The notes beneath the pieces are model-generated. The model worked only from the letters and a program-made list of their open reading frames with translations, ran no database searches and was not told the origin of the DNA. From an uncultured Microbulbifer sp. (GTDB lineage: Bacteria > Pseudomonadota > Gammaproteobacteria > Pseudomonadales > Cellvibrionaceae), in contig NZ_CANMKV010000004.1 of the NCBI RefSeq assembly GCF_947498635.1, positions 92,011 through 156,010 on the forward strand: a DNA stretch of 64,000 nt, given 5' to 3'. Each line of letters begins with the position of its first letter. Within the stretch, counting starts at the first letter, position 1. A program made the translations under genes and the position numbers. Shown here in pieces: positions 44,467 through 52,534 of the stretch.

Positions 44467-45435
44467 GTGAAAGCAGCCTTATCGTCCGTTCCAGAAAATC
44501 AGCACCAGAATAGTGAGTTTCTTCGCGATGTGCTGAAGGGCTTGGGGGGTAAAAGGAAGACACTGCCCTGCAAGTATCTGTACGACGAACTTGGATCACG
44601 GCTTTTCGAAGAGATTTGTGTGGCTAAAGATTACTACCTTACGCGCACAGAAGCTGAGATATTCTCGTCCTCTCTCAGTGAAATAGCACGTGAGATTGGT
44701 CCTGGAGCTTTGTTAGTCGAACCGGGAGCGGGCAACTGTGAAAAAGTAGAGCCTTTACTCGCTGCCCTGGAGTCTCCAAGAGGCTACTGCCCAATAGATA
44801 TTTCGCCTGAAATTTTACAGGGTGCGGAATTGAGGATTAAAAAGGGGTTGCCTGATCTGCAGGTGTGGAGTGAAGTAGGTGACTTTACTCAATCAATGGT
44901 TTGGGACAAATTAACGTATATTCCTTCACGTAAACGTGTTGTATTTTTCCCGGGATCGACGATAGGTAACTTTGAGCCCTTGGAGGCAGAGGGCTTATTG
45001 GAATCATTTGTATCCAACTTGAGCTCTGGCGATGGGCTACTTATAGGAACTGACCTGGTGAAGGATTCGGTGGTTCTGGAGCGCGCTTATAATGATAGCG
45101 ATCATGTTACCGAAAAGTTTAATTTGAATATTTTGCACAGGATCAATTGTGAGTTGGAGGCAAATTTTGATTTGTCGTTGTTTGCTCACCGCTCGTTTTA
45201 TCATTCTTTACGTCATCGTGTCGAAATGCACCTAGTGTGTCTTAAAAGTCATAGTGTTTCGATAGCCGGAACAAGAGTAGATTTCTTGGAGGGCGAGACT
45301 ATCCACACTGAAAACAGCCATAAATACTCGGTCGATGGTTTTAACAGGTTGTTGTTACGCAGTGGGTTTGAACCGGTTTGCCGATGGTTGGATTCAGCAG
45401 AAACCTATGCGATGCATTATGCTCAAGCTATCTAG
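44467..45435 (+). CDS. egtD: L-histidine N-alpha-methyltransferase EgtD
   Basis: 322 aa from GTG 44467, one base after the egtB stop. It trimethylates histidine to hercynine with SAM. Family signatures are LPCKYLYDELGSRLFEEICV (substrate cap), LVEPGAGNCEKVEPLLAAL (SAM site), YCPIDISPEIL and VVFFPGSTIGNFEPLEAEGL. With egtB it gives the two-enzyme core of ergothioneine synthesis. No egtC or egtE is adjacent, so the sulfur donor could be Cys (short route) or gamma-Glu-Cys. Confidence 0.95.
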   Translation: MKAALSSVPENQHQNSEFLRDVLKGLGGKRKTLPCKYLYDELGSRLFEEICVAKDYYLTRTEAEIFSSSLSEIAREIGPGALLVEPGAGNCEKVEPLLAALESPRGYCPIDISPEILQGAELRIKKGLPDLQVWSEVGDFTQSMVWDKLTYIPSRKRVVFFPGSTIGNFEPLEAEGLLESFVSNLSSGDGLLIGTDLVKDSVVLERAYNDSDHVTEKFNLNILHRINCELEANFDLSLFAHRSFYHSLRHRVEMHLVCLKSHSVSIAGTRVDFLEGETIHTENSHKYSVDGFNRLLLRSGFEPVCRWLDSAETYAMHYAQAI

Positions 45436-45949
45436 GCTCTATAGGGTATGGTTAAAAATAATCATACCAGTTTTGTTTTTCACTTTTTTTCCTGTTGGGG
45501 CCATATCGGAAGAAAGTGCCGATAGTTCCGCTCCCCTCGTTGTTTACAAACATCCACTTTGCTTTTGTTGTAAAAAATGGGTTGCTCACCTAAGGGAGAG
45601 TCATTTCAAGACCGCCTCGGTGTTCAAAATAGATATGCAGGCAGTGAAGCGCAAGTGGGGTATACCCCGGGGGATGGAGGGATGCCACACGGCGGTATGG
45701 AAAAATCGCTATGTGTTTGAAGGCCATGTACCGGCTTCGTACGTTCAGGGTTTTCTCGCTTCCCCTCCAGAGGGAGGGGTGGGGTTGATAGTAACAGGGA
45801 TGCCAGTGGGAAGCCCTGGCATGGAGGATAGAGATAAGTTCGAACCGTACAATATTTACCTGTTGCTTCAAGGCGGTGACTATCGTTTATATGCTCGTAT
45901 TGAAAGTCTGGACGATACTGGTATTACTTATTCTTCGAAAACCCTGTAG
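45419..45949 (+). CDS. DUF411 metal-binding periplasmic protein
   Basis: 176 aa from ATG 45419, which overlaps the egtD end by 17 bases; an ATG at 45407 is an alternative. A hydrophobic segment or signal (LKIIIPVLFFTFFPVGAIS) leads into the DUF411 domain. Metal-binding cysteines are visible in YKHPLCFCCKKWVAHL, and MEGCHTAVWKNRYVFEGHVP and GLIVTGMPVGSPGME are family strands. DUF411 proteins are linked to copper handling. The overlap with egtD means that this copper-type protein is co-translated with the ergothioneine genes. Confidence 0.9.
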   Translation: MLKLSRLYRVWLKIIIPVLFFTFFPVGAISEESADSSAPLVVYKHPLCFCCKKWVAHLRESHFKTASVFKIDMQAVKRKWGIPRGMEGCHTAVWKNRYVFEGHVPASYVQGFLASPPEGGVGLIVTGMPVGSPGMEDRDKFEPYNIYLLLQGGDYRLYARIESLDDTGITYSSKTL

Positions 45950-45974
45950 TTCAAGCAGTGCCTATCTTAGATGG

Positions 45975-46010
45975 TGGTATGCCTCTTCTTGTTCACTAAG
46001 AGGCATACCA
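45975..46010. terminator. 13-bp perfect inverted repeat between convergent genes
   Basis: TGGTATGCCTCTT (45975-45987) and AAGAGGCATACCA (45998-46010) form a perfect 13-pair stem with a 10-base loop. The right arm encodes the last codons (Trp-Tyr-Ala-Ser-stop) of the minus-strand transporter. There are no T tracts. It probably ends transcripts from both sides. Confidence 0.55.
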
Positions 46011-47237
46011 GGTAATCCAAAAATAACTCACTAATACGCTAATAATGCTTACTGGTAGCATCAAAAAGAAGAACTGCCAGAAGTTAAAAGGTTTGACACC
46101 AAACTTTTCTGCCTGCTGCAACACAATGACATTACTCGCGGCACTGATGATAAAAAGATTGCCTGCAACAGTCGATATCGCAGAAAGCATCATGAGTGTT
46201 TGAGTATCACGTTCCTGCAACAAGTTAAGGTATATCTCAACGACTGGCACATTGGAAAATAGTTGGCTGGCGAAGAAGCTTACAAAGGCGACGGTTTCGG
46301 GTTCCGCCAGATCAATGTTACTCACCTTTAGGAAATGTTGTAGAGAACCAGATTGCAGTAATGATCCGGTTACCACAAACATGGAAATAAAAAAGAATAG
46401 GGTGGGCCAGTCTACTTCCCTTAGTATGCGTCTGCGTTCATGGCTTGCGATATAGATGGGTAGGCAGGCCGCTAAACCAATTTGTCCGATGGTAGGGTGA
46501 TATATCCCATCTACATTGTGCAATATGCTCGCAAGAAAAATAAAAATTAGGAGTAGAGCCGCTGATAAAAGCGCAGGCCATTTTTGGGTAAGGGCTTTTT
46601 CTCCTTGGTAATCCTTCGTGGCCTCATAGTTGATGATGTCACTGGTTTTGAAAAAGCGCTTTAACCATATCATGGATAAAAACATGGTGATCAAAGCGGG
46701 AATAAAAATCCACTGGCCGAAAACAACAAACATGTTTTCGACGTTTCCGGCATTGGCGATCAGTATGTTTTGCGGATTGCCTACCGGGGAAATCATGCTG
46801 CCAATAGTCACCGTTGCACATAGGGTGATCAGTAGAGGAATCAAGCCCCATTTCATGTTTTTCGCAAGTACGATTGCAATCGGTACACCAATAACAGCGG
46901 CTGCATCATTGGTCAGAATGGCGGCACATACTGCCATAACGAGAATATAGCTTGTCAACACTAAACCAGGACTTTTGACCGAAAGAATACGCTGGCTGAT
47001 TTGTGCAGATATTCCCGTATCGTATAGGGCGGAGGCTATTGAGAAGACAGAGAACAAGTAAAGTATCAGATCCCAGTCTATGGCGAAGAAGGCATCTTTT
47101 AGGCTGATTTGACGCATGAATAGCAGGGCAATCGCCCCCAGAGTCATGATATGCCATATACGTATTGTCGAAGGTAGCCACTGGCGTGCGGCAATCAATA
47201 TGAAAATAATTGCCGACACAATCAGGCTGATTGACAT
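45996..47237 (-). CDS. SLC13/ArsB/NhaD-type anion transporter
   Basis: 413 aa from ATG 47237 (MSISLIVSAIIFILIAARQW). About ten to eleven transmembrane helices in two repeats belong to the ion-transporter superfamily. Repeat signatures are AAILTNDAAAVIGVPIAIVL and GSMISPVGNPQNILIANAGN in the first half, and FASQLFSNVPVVEIYLNLLQ and STVAGNLFIISAASNVIVLQ in the second. The substrate cannot be told from sequence: arsenite, Na+/H+ or a carboxylate or sulfate anion are all possible. It is convergent with the DUF411 gene and divergent from an MFS transporter. Confidence 0.85.
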   Translation of the reverse strand: MSISLIVSAIIFILIAARQWLPSTIRIWHIMTLGAIALLFMRQISLKDAFFAIDWDLILYLFSVFSIASALYDTGISAQISQRILSVKSPGLVLTSYILVMAVCAAILTNDAAAVIGVPIAIVLAKNMKWGLIPLLITLCATVTIGSMISPVGNPQNILIANAGNVENMFVVFGQWIFIPALITMFLSMIWLKRFFKTSDIINYEATKDYQGEKALTQKWPALLSAALLLIFIFLASILHNVDGIYHPTIGQIGLAACLPIYIASHERRRILREVDWPTLFFFISMFVVTGSLLQSGSLQHFLKVSNIDLAEPETVAFVSFFASQLFSNVPVVEIYLNLLQERDTQTLMMLSAISTVAGNLFIISAASNVIVLQQAEKFGVKPFNFWQFFFLMLPVSIISVLVSYFWITWYAS

Positions 47238-47344
47238 GGGAGCAACCTCGGATTTGATCCCTGGCAACTGCTACTCTGAAAATCAATACTCGGTTCTTCT
47301 GCTAAGTGCAAGGGCGCCTATCCTACTCAAAACAAGACTTCTTT

Positions 47345-48568
47345 ATGAGTTTAAACAAACCTCTTCTCTTTACGAACTTCTTCGCGGGAGATGTGGTTGC
47401 TGGTCTCGGTCCCTACCTGGCGATTTACCTATTGTCGGCCATGCATTGGAAGACCGGAGATATCGGGCTTGTATTGGCGATTGGCGGTATAACAACTGTT
47501 TTACTGCAAACACCCGCCGGGGCTTTTATTGACAGTACCCGTTTTAAGCGGGTACTGATCGCCGCTTGCGGCGTAATTATTGCTGTAGTCTCCATTGCCA
47601 TTGTCGCGTTGACCACTCATAAGCCTATTATCTACGGCTCTCAGGTTCTAATGGGGGCAGCAATTGCTTTTGTCGCGCCCTCTATTGCCGCAATCACCCT
47701 CGGGGTCTGTAGTGACAAAAACTTTACGCTACAGACCAGCGCCAATCAGGCCGCGAATCATGCCGGCAATGTTTTTGCCGCGGCGATTGCCGGTATAGTC
47801 GCCCTGACGATTGCGGCGGAGGGCGTTTTCTGGTTGATGGCCATCATGGGCGTGTTGATGGCTATTTCCGTTGGTTTTATCCCCGCCAATTCAATTGATC
47901 ATATGCGTGCTCGAGGTGGTGAAAAACGCGACGTTTCGGGAAAAAAGGAACCGGCTGGTTTTTCAGTGCTACTGACAGATAAGCGCCTGATCGCATTGGC
48001 TGTGAGCGTCTTTCTATTTCACTTTGGCAATGCGGCCATGTTGCCATTGGTCAGCCAGAAGTTGTCGATCAACTCGAATGTGAATCAAGCGATTGCGTTT
48101 ACTTCCGCCTGCATCATTGCCGCGCAATTTTGGATGATGCTGATGTCGTTCATGTGTGCGGCTAAAGCGGATGCCTGGGGGCGTAAAATCATTTTTATGA
48201 TTGGTTTCTGCATAAATCCGATTCGTGCAATCTTATTTATGTCTACTGATAATCCTTTCTTTCTGGTGGCTATTCAGTCCCTGGATGGCGTGGCCAATGG
48301 CATCTTTGGAGTAATTATCATCTTAATGTGTGCGGACCTGACCAAAGGCACAGGGCGCTTTAACGTAACTCTGGGGGCGATGGCGGCATTGGTGGGGATT
48401 GGATCAGCTTGCAGTAACTTTTCGGCGGAATATATTGCGCAGTTTTTTGGGTACGGTGCGGCTTTTCTGTCGCTAGCGGGTATTGCTACGATTGCTGCGA
48501 CATTCTTCCTGATTTTTGTTCCCGAAACGATGCGCAAACCTCCGAGTGAGGCCGGCAACCCCGGATAG
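47345..48568 (+). CDS. MFS transporter
   Basis: 407 aa from ATG 47345 (MSLNKPLLFTNFFAGDVVAG). It has twelve hydrophobic helices and the MFS loop-2/3 motif in AGAFIDSTRFKRVLIAACG. A central cytoplasmic loop lies at about residues 190-210 (MRARGGEKRDVSGKKEPAGF). The second half has PLVSQKLSINSNVNQAIAFT and LDGVANGIFGVIIILMCADL, found in a group of uncharacterised proteobacterial MFS proteins. Substrate unknown. It is divergent from the anion transporter, and its 3' side has only a weak TGCGCCA/TGGCGCA dyad (48583-48597). Confidence 0.87.
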   Translation: MSLNKPLLFTNFFAGDVVAGLGPYLAIYLLSAMHWKTGDIGLVLAIGGITTVLLQTPAGAFIDSTRFKRVLIAACGVIIAVVSIAIVALTTHKPIIYGSQVLMGAAIAFVAPSIAAITLGVCSDKNFTLQTSANQAANHAGNVFAAAIAGIVALTIAAEGVFWLMAIMGVLMAISVGFIPANSIDHMRARGGEKRDVSGKKEPAGFSVLLTDKRLIALAVSVFLFHFGNAAMLPLVSQKLSINSNVNQAIAFTSACIIAAQFWMMLMSFMCAAKADAWGRKIIFMIGFCINPIRAILFMSTDNPFFLVAIQSLDGVANGIFGVIIILMCADLTKGTGRFNVTLGAMAALVGIGSACSNFSAEYIAQFFGYGAAFLSLAGIATIAATFFLIFVPETMRKPPSEAGNPG

Positions 48569-48804
48569 CCTCCCTATCGCTATGCGCCACTGGCGCAAAT
48601 CCTAACACCCTGTGAAGTTCGTTATATACTGAAAGTATTCGAGTAAATCTGGGAGGCTAATGCCCCCACCGGTGTTACTCGAAGGCCGCTCTGTCTGGTT
48701 GGTAATACGTGTTTGTTGGTGGAAAATTTCCGGCCACACAACCGGCAATCATTCTCCTGGGGAGAGCGTTGAGGAAGGTTCAATGTATTAGCGGGATCCG
48801 GAGT

Positions 48805-49791
48805 ATGACTGATAAGTTTACCCCCGCCACAGGCCTTGGAAATTGCCATCTTCAAACTGTCTTCGGTCGGGTGCATCGCCCAGTACCCTGGATAGCAACC
48901 AAGTGCCGCTGGTACGAAACGCCAGACGGAGACTGCCTTGCACTACTCACCCCGCGCCCACTAGTCGATGACCCGGAATTACCCCTGGTGTTGATTCTTC
49001 ACGGTCTGGGAGGCTCTGTGGCCTCGGCCTATGTTCAGGGTATGATGGAATCTCTGCTTTCACGCCGCTATCAGGTTGCCGTGATGCACTTCCGCGGTTG
49101 TGGGGGCGTCCCCAATCGGCTGCCAAGGGCATACCACAGTGGTGACAGCGATGATCCGCGCTGGATGGTCGAGCAACTGAGGGGGGAGCTGCCCGCAACT
49201 CCGATTATGGTAGTGGGCTACTCTCTGGGTGGGAATGTGCTGCTCAAAATGCTGGGAGAGGATGGGACATGCAGCCCGATAACCGCTGCTGTAGCCGTGT
49301 CTTCACCGATGGATCTTCACGCCTGCAGTCGTAGAATCAATACTGGATTGTCCAAACTCTATCAGCGCCACCTGCTGAGTTGCCTGCGTCATACGCTAAA
49401 GCAAAAAGCTGAGAACCCCTGTATTGCGGCGGCATTACCCAACGTGAACGATGCCACCAACTTTAATAACTTCCGCCATTTTGATAACACCTTCACTGCG
49501 CCTTTGCACGGCTTTCGGGATGCCGATGATTATTACAGCAAGGCATCAAGTAAGCATCTTCTCAAGGAGGTTGGGGTACCGACGATGATCATCAATTCCA
49601 TTGACGACCCTTTTGTGTGTCCATCCGCGATCCCGGAAAAAAGGGAGGTGAGCTCGATGGTACAACTGGAAATCACCCTGCAAGGTGGGCATGTAGGCTT
49701 CGTGGGTGGCTCTTTGTGGCACCCGAGCTACTGGCTAGAGCATAGAGTGCCAACTTTTTTCGACTCTGCCATTCGGCGGGACAGAGCCTAG
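48805..49791 (+). CDS. YheT-family alpha/beta hydrolase
   Basis: 328 aa from ATG 48805 (MTDKFTPATGLGNCHLQTVF); the frame is open upstream but family members start with this GNCHLQT segment. The catalytic Ser is in VVGYSLGGNVLLKMLGE, the oxyanion stretch is LVLILHGLGGSVASAYVQGM, and NSIDDPFVCPSAIPE and GGHVGFVGG give the Asp and His. YheT-type proteins are putative esterases of unknown substrate. Confidence 0.9.
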   Translation: MTDKFTPATGLGNCHLQTVFGRVHRPVPWIATKCRWYETPDGDCLALLTPRPLVDDPELPLVLILHGLGGSVASAYVQGMMESLLSRRYQVAVMHFRGCGGVPNRLPRAYHSGDSDDPRWMVEQLRGELPATPIMVVGYSLGGNVLLKMLGEDGTCSPITAAVAVSSPMDLHACSRRINTGLSKLYQRHLLSCLRHTLKQKAENPCIAAALPNVNDATNFNNFRHFDNTFTAPLHGFRDADDYYSKASSKHLLKEVGVPTMIINSIDDPFVCPSAIPEKREVSSMVQLEITLQGGHVGFVGGSLWHPSYWLEHRVPTFFDSAIRRDRA

Positions 49792-49820
49792 AGCCTCTTA
49801 GAACCTAGAGAAGATGGGGG

Positions 49821-49841
49821 AGCGCCGATAGGTGCGGCGCT
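49821..49841. terminator. Hairpin between convergent hydrolase and methyltransferase genes
   Basis: AGCGCCG-ATAGGTG-CGGCGCT: a seven-pair GC stem between the stops of the two convergent genes. It lacks T tracts; a weak or factor-assisted terminator is possible. Confidence 0.4.
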
Positions 49842-49854
49842 GGCAAATGGTGGT

Positions 49855-50901
49855 TTAGCAGCATGAGCTTTCGGCATTACTACTAAGGTTTGCCCCCTGG
49901 GAGAAAGGTATTTCGCGGCCACATCCGGGAAATAAGCCGTAGTGCTGTGAGAAGTCTCCAATAAAGTCGAAGTGTGGGGCCATTCGGGTCTCGGCCAGCA
50001 TTTTCCAGGTGTTACCACACACCGGGAATACGCGCCCTGTCTCAATCCGGTGATGTCCATCTAAGTTAAATGCATTGGGCTGATCGGGAATACTGCCCTT
50101 ATAGACCACGGCCTGGTCGTAATCCTCACAATCTCTTTCCAGTCCCGCGAGCTTAAACAGGCGATAGGTGGCTGAATAGAAGTGCACACGCCCACAACGT
50201 GCCGAAAGGATAGGGTTGGTGACTTCCAAGGGGCGACTTTCTACCAGGCGGCTATCGCGGAAGCCGTTGGAGTGCGCGAGCTCGAGGAAGTCATTCCAAT
50301 AGAGTGCGCCACCTAGACACTCACCAATGAGCTCCGGATCTGTGCGTACGGTATCGGGTACGCGCCGGTCGGCATAGACATCGGAGAAGTAAAATTCCCC
50401 GCCTTCCTTGAGTAATCGATGTAAGCCGCGAAGTACCGCGCCTTTGTCGGTAGATAGGTTTACAACACAATTGGACACAATCACATCAAAGCTGCCCGCT
50501 TGTAGTCCCAGCTCTTCAAGCCGCTCAATGTAGCCGTGCAAAAAGGTGACGTTGTCATACCCAAACTTATCTGCATGGTAGTCTCGATGCTGCTCGGCAA
50601 CCTTTAGCTGCTCATCGGTCATGTCCACTCCCACCACTTCGCCGCTGGGGCCCACCAACTGGGAGAGCAGGTAGACATCACGCCCTGAGCCACAACCCAG
50701 ATCCAGCACTCGGCAACCTTCTAGCAGAGGAGGGCACACAAGACCACAACCGTAATAGCGAGACAGGACTTCAGGATGAATGGCGGCTAATAATGGTTTC
50801 AACCAGATCGGCACTGCACTGGAATCGCAGCAAGCATCAGTTTGCAGGTCTGATGTGCTTTTCAGTTGGCGTCCGTAATAGTCCTGAACAATATCGTGCA
50901 T
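49855..50901 (-). CDS. arsM: Arsenite methyltransferase-like (ArsM) protein
   Basis: 348 aa SAM-dependent methyltransferase. Motif I is CRVLDLGCGSGRDVYLLSQL (about residue 64). ArsM-type cysteines are visible: DACCD near the N-terminus (about 23-26), SNCVVNLSTDKGAVL (the arsenic-binding Cys in the family) and ARCGRVHFYSATYRLF. The C-terminus ends in a Cys pair (ESSCC), as in several ArsM proteins. The family methylates As(III) to volatile or less toxic forms. No arsR/B/C genes are next to it, so regulation is unclear. It is divergent from an ECF sigma gene. Confidence 0.85.
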   Translation of the reverse strand: MHDIVQDYYGRQLKSTSDLQTDACCDSSAVPIWLKPLLAAIHPEVLSRYYGCGLVCPPLLEGCRVLDLGCGSGRDVYLLSQLVGPSGEVVGVDMTDEQLKVAEQHRDYHADKFGYDNVTFLHGYIERLEELGLQAGSFDVIVSNCVVNLSTDKGAVLRGLHRLLKEGGEFYFSDVYADRRVPDTVRTDPELIGECLGGALYWNDFLELAHSNGFRDSRLVESRPLEVTNPILSARCGRVHFYSATYRLFKLAGLERDCEDYDQAVVYKGSIPDQPNAFNLDGHHRIETGRVFPVCGNTWKMLAETRMAPHFDFIGDFSQHYGLFPGCGREIPFSQGANLSSNAESSCC

Positions 50902-50984
50902 GGGGGTTCTACCTTTCGCAGAGTGATTTTCCTATCGGGCGCAGGGCGCCATTGCGTCGCTATCTTTTACCTGTCCTTTCACTT

Positions 50985-51010
50985 TGTAACAAGTGCGGGG
51001 TTTCTGCGAC
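50985..51010 (+). promoter_or_regulatory. Possible ECF-type promoter ahead of the sigma gene
   Basis: TGTAAC at 50985-50990 and CGAC at 51007-51010 are 16 bases apart, the layout of many ECF-sigma-dependent promoters, about 140 bases before the sigma-factor start. It may be an autoregulatory promoter. The elements are short and could be chance. Confidence 0.25.
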
Positions 51011-51150
51011 CAAGAAGTTACAGTGACAGTATTAGTGTTCAGTAAGGGGGTAAAGTTGCCTTTTGGTGCCAAGGTGGGTTGGCTGTTAGATAATCTCTCT
51101 TTTTTAGTTAATATCGCCGGTTTCCGCTTCGATTTTAAGAGGGACCGTAA

Positions 51151-51771
51151 TTGAGCGATTACCTTGCCCCCAGTGCTTCGCTTGAGCCAAGTGCAGAGGA
51201 TTCTTTGCAGAATCCACAGTTTCTTGTGGACTTGCGGGAGCAGATGCTTCGTTTCGCCAGTCTGCAATTGCAGGACGTCCAGCTAGCTGAAGATGCAGTA
51301 CAGGAGGCTCTTGTGGGGGCTCTGAAGAATTCTCGCAGCTTTAAAGGTCGATCAGCGCTGAAAACTTGGGTATTTGCTATTTTGAAGAACAAAATTGCCG
51401 ATATCCTGCGACAGCGGCAGCGCTTTGTGGATGCGGATCAACTCGTTCGCGGTGATCGTGAGGAGTGCGATCACGATGAGTTGTTTGATCAAACGGGTCA
51501 CTGGAGAAAGGATGAGCGTCCCAAGAAGTGGGCAGATCCAGAGTCGGCAATTCACGACAAGCACTTCTGGAGAATTTTCGACGCCTGCCTCAATCACCTA
51601 CCTTCCCGTCAGGCGCAAATATTTATGATGCGGGAGTTTATTGAGCTGGAAAGTCACGAGATTTGTGCCGCGGCGGAAGTCTCTGTGAGCAACTTGAATG
51701 TGACACTCCATCGGGCGCGGCTGCGGCTGCGCGAGTGTTTGGAAGATAACTGGTTTGGCGTGGAGGGTTGA
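51151..51771 (+). CDS. ECF-type sigma-70 factor
   Basis: 206 aa from TTG 51151, which has AAGAGGGA six bases upstream. Region 2 spans about residues 27-95 (LQDVQLAEDAVQEALVGALK; ALKTWVFAILKNKIADILRQ). Region 4 spans about 145-195 (LPSRQAQIFMMREFIELESH; EVSVSNLNVTLHRARLRLRE). The linker of about 45 residues is acidic and longer than usual. It is followed four bases later by a 64-codon zinc-finger gene, the usual place for an anti-sigma factor. Confidence 0.92.
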   Translation: MSDYLAPSASLEPSAEDSLQNPQFLVDLREQMLRFASLQLQDVQLAEDAVQEALVGALKNSRSFKGRSALKTWVFAILKNKIADILRQRQRFVDADQLVRGDREECDHDELFDQTGHWRKDERPKKWADPESAIHDKHFWRIFDACLNHLPSRQAQIFMMREFIELESHEICAAAEVSVSNLNVTLHRARLRLRECLEDNWFGVEG

Positions 51772-51775
51772 GTCT

Positions 51776-51970
51776 ATGAAATCTTGCCGGGGAGCAACGC
51801 GGCTGATGTCGGAGTCCCAGGAGCGCAACCTGCTCTTCAGTGAGCAGGCCAGCCTTAAGCTGCATTTGGCAATGTGCGCTCCATGTCGGAATTTCGGTAG
51901 GCAGCTCCATGCCCTTCGTCGTATCAGTAAATCCTATGCAGGGGGTGGCCCTGAGAAAACAGGGGAATAG
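51776..51970 (+). CDS. zf-HC2 mini-protein, putative anti-sigma factor
   Basis: 64 aa from ATG 51776, four bases after the sigma-factor stop. It contains the zinc-binding pattern Cys (MKSC), then HLAMCAPC (H-xxx-C-xx-C), which is the anti-sigma zinc finger (ZAS/zf-HC2). There is no transmembrane segment, so it would be a soluble, possibly redox-sensing anti-sigma factor for the ECF protein. A start seven codons upstream (51755) would overlap the sigma gene and is less likely. Confidence 0.75.
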   Translation: MKSCRGATRLMSESQERNLLFSEQASLKLHLAMCAPCRNFGRQLHALRRISKSYAGGGPEKTGE

Positions 51971-52027
51971 ATTCCTCTCTTCCGCCAGGGGATCCTATGC
52001 GATCGTTTACCACTTTAGGGAGACGGC

Positions 52028-52534
52028 TTAACGCCGCGGAGGCGGTACATGCCGATAGGCGATATGCCCAGCGACAAAGTGGGGTTGATACCAGTAAGTT
52101 CCACAACGTTCATAGGTCACATTGCCGATGCTTACCCTGACGCAGCTCGGTGGCAGAGTGTATAGCCACCCCCCCACACCTACCGCGGTAACTCCCCAAT
52201 AGGCAGGGCCGGGGTATGGCCAGTGCCGGGGGCGCCAGGGTGGGGGATAAGGCGGATGGCGGTGGTGTCCGGGACGAACAGGGTGAAAAGGGGGATGATT
52301 GGGGAATCGCCGTTCAAAGTCTCCCCGTTCAAATTCGCCGTGGAAGCGTCCACCAGGCATTGGACGAGCGGCATGGAAATGCCCGCCAACATTGAAATGA
52401 GCGCCGCCTCCTCCAAAGTGTCCTCGCGCCTGCACCTCGGAACTGAAAATGCTGCAGAGTAGAGTTCCCGAGAGGATCAGTGGCGCGGCCCATAAGGACA
52501 AGGCTCGGGCCTTGGGGTACTTAACACGAATCAT
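52028..52534 (-). CDS. Exported Gly/His/Pro-rich protein with a C-terminal two-Cys domain
   Basis: 168 aa. A signal peptide (about residues 1-36, ending SSEVQA|RG) is followed by a low-complexity stretch rich in Gly, His, Phe, Pro and Arg (GHFGGGGAHFNVGGHFHAAR; then repeated HPP and HRH units). The C-terminal domain of about 50 residues (WLYTLPPSCVRVSIGNVTYE, then RCGTYWYQ) resembles the DUF6515-type small fold found in exported proteins; this match is from memory of the pattern. Its start overlaps the stop of the DUF2092 gene by four bases, so the two are co-translated. Confidence 0.7.
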   Translation of the reverse strand: MIRVKYPKARALSLWAAPLILSGTLLCSIFSSEVQARGHFGGGGAHFNVGGHFHAARPMPGGRFHGEFERGDFERRFPNHPPFHPVRPGHHRHPPYPPPWRPRHWPYPGPAYWGVTAVGVGGWLYTLPPSCVRVSIGNVTYERCGTYWYQPHFVAGHIAYRHVPPPRR

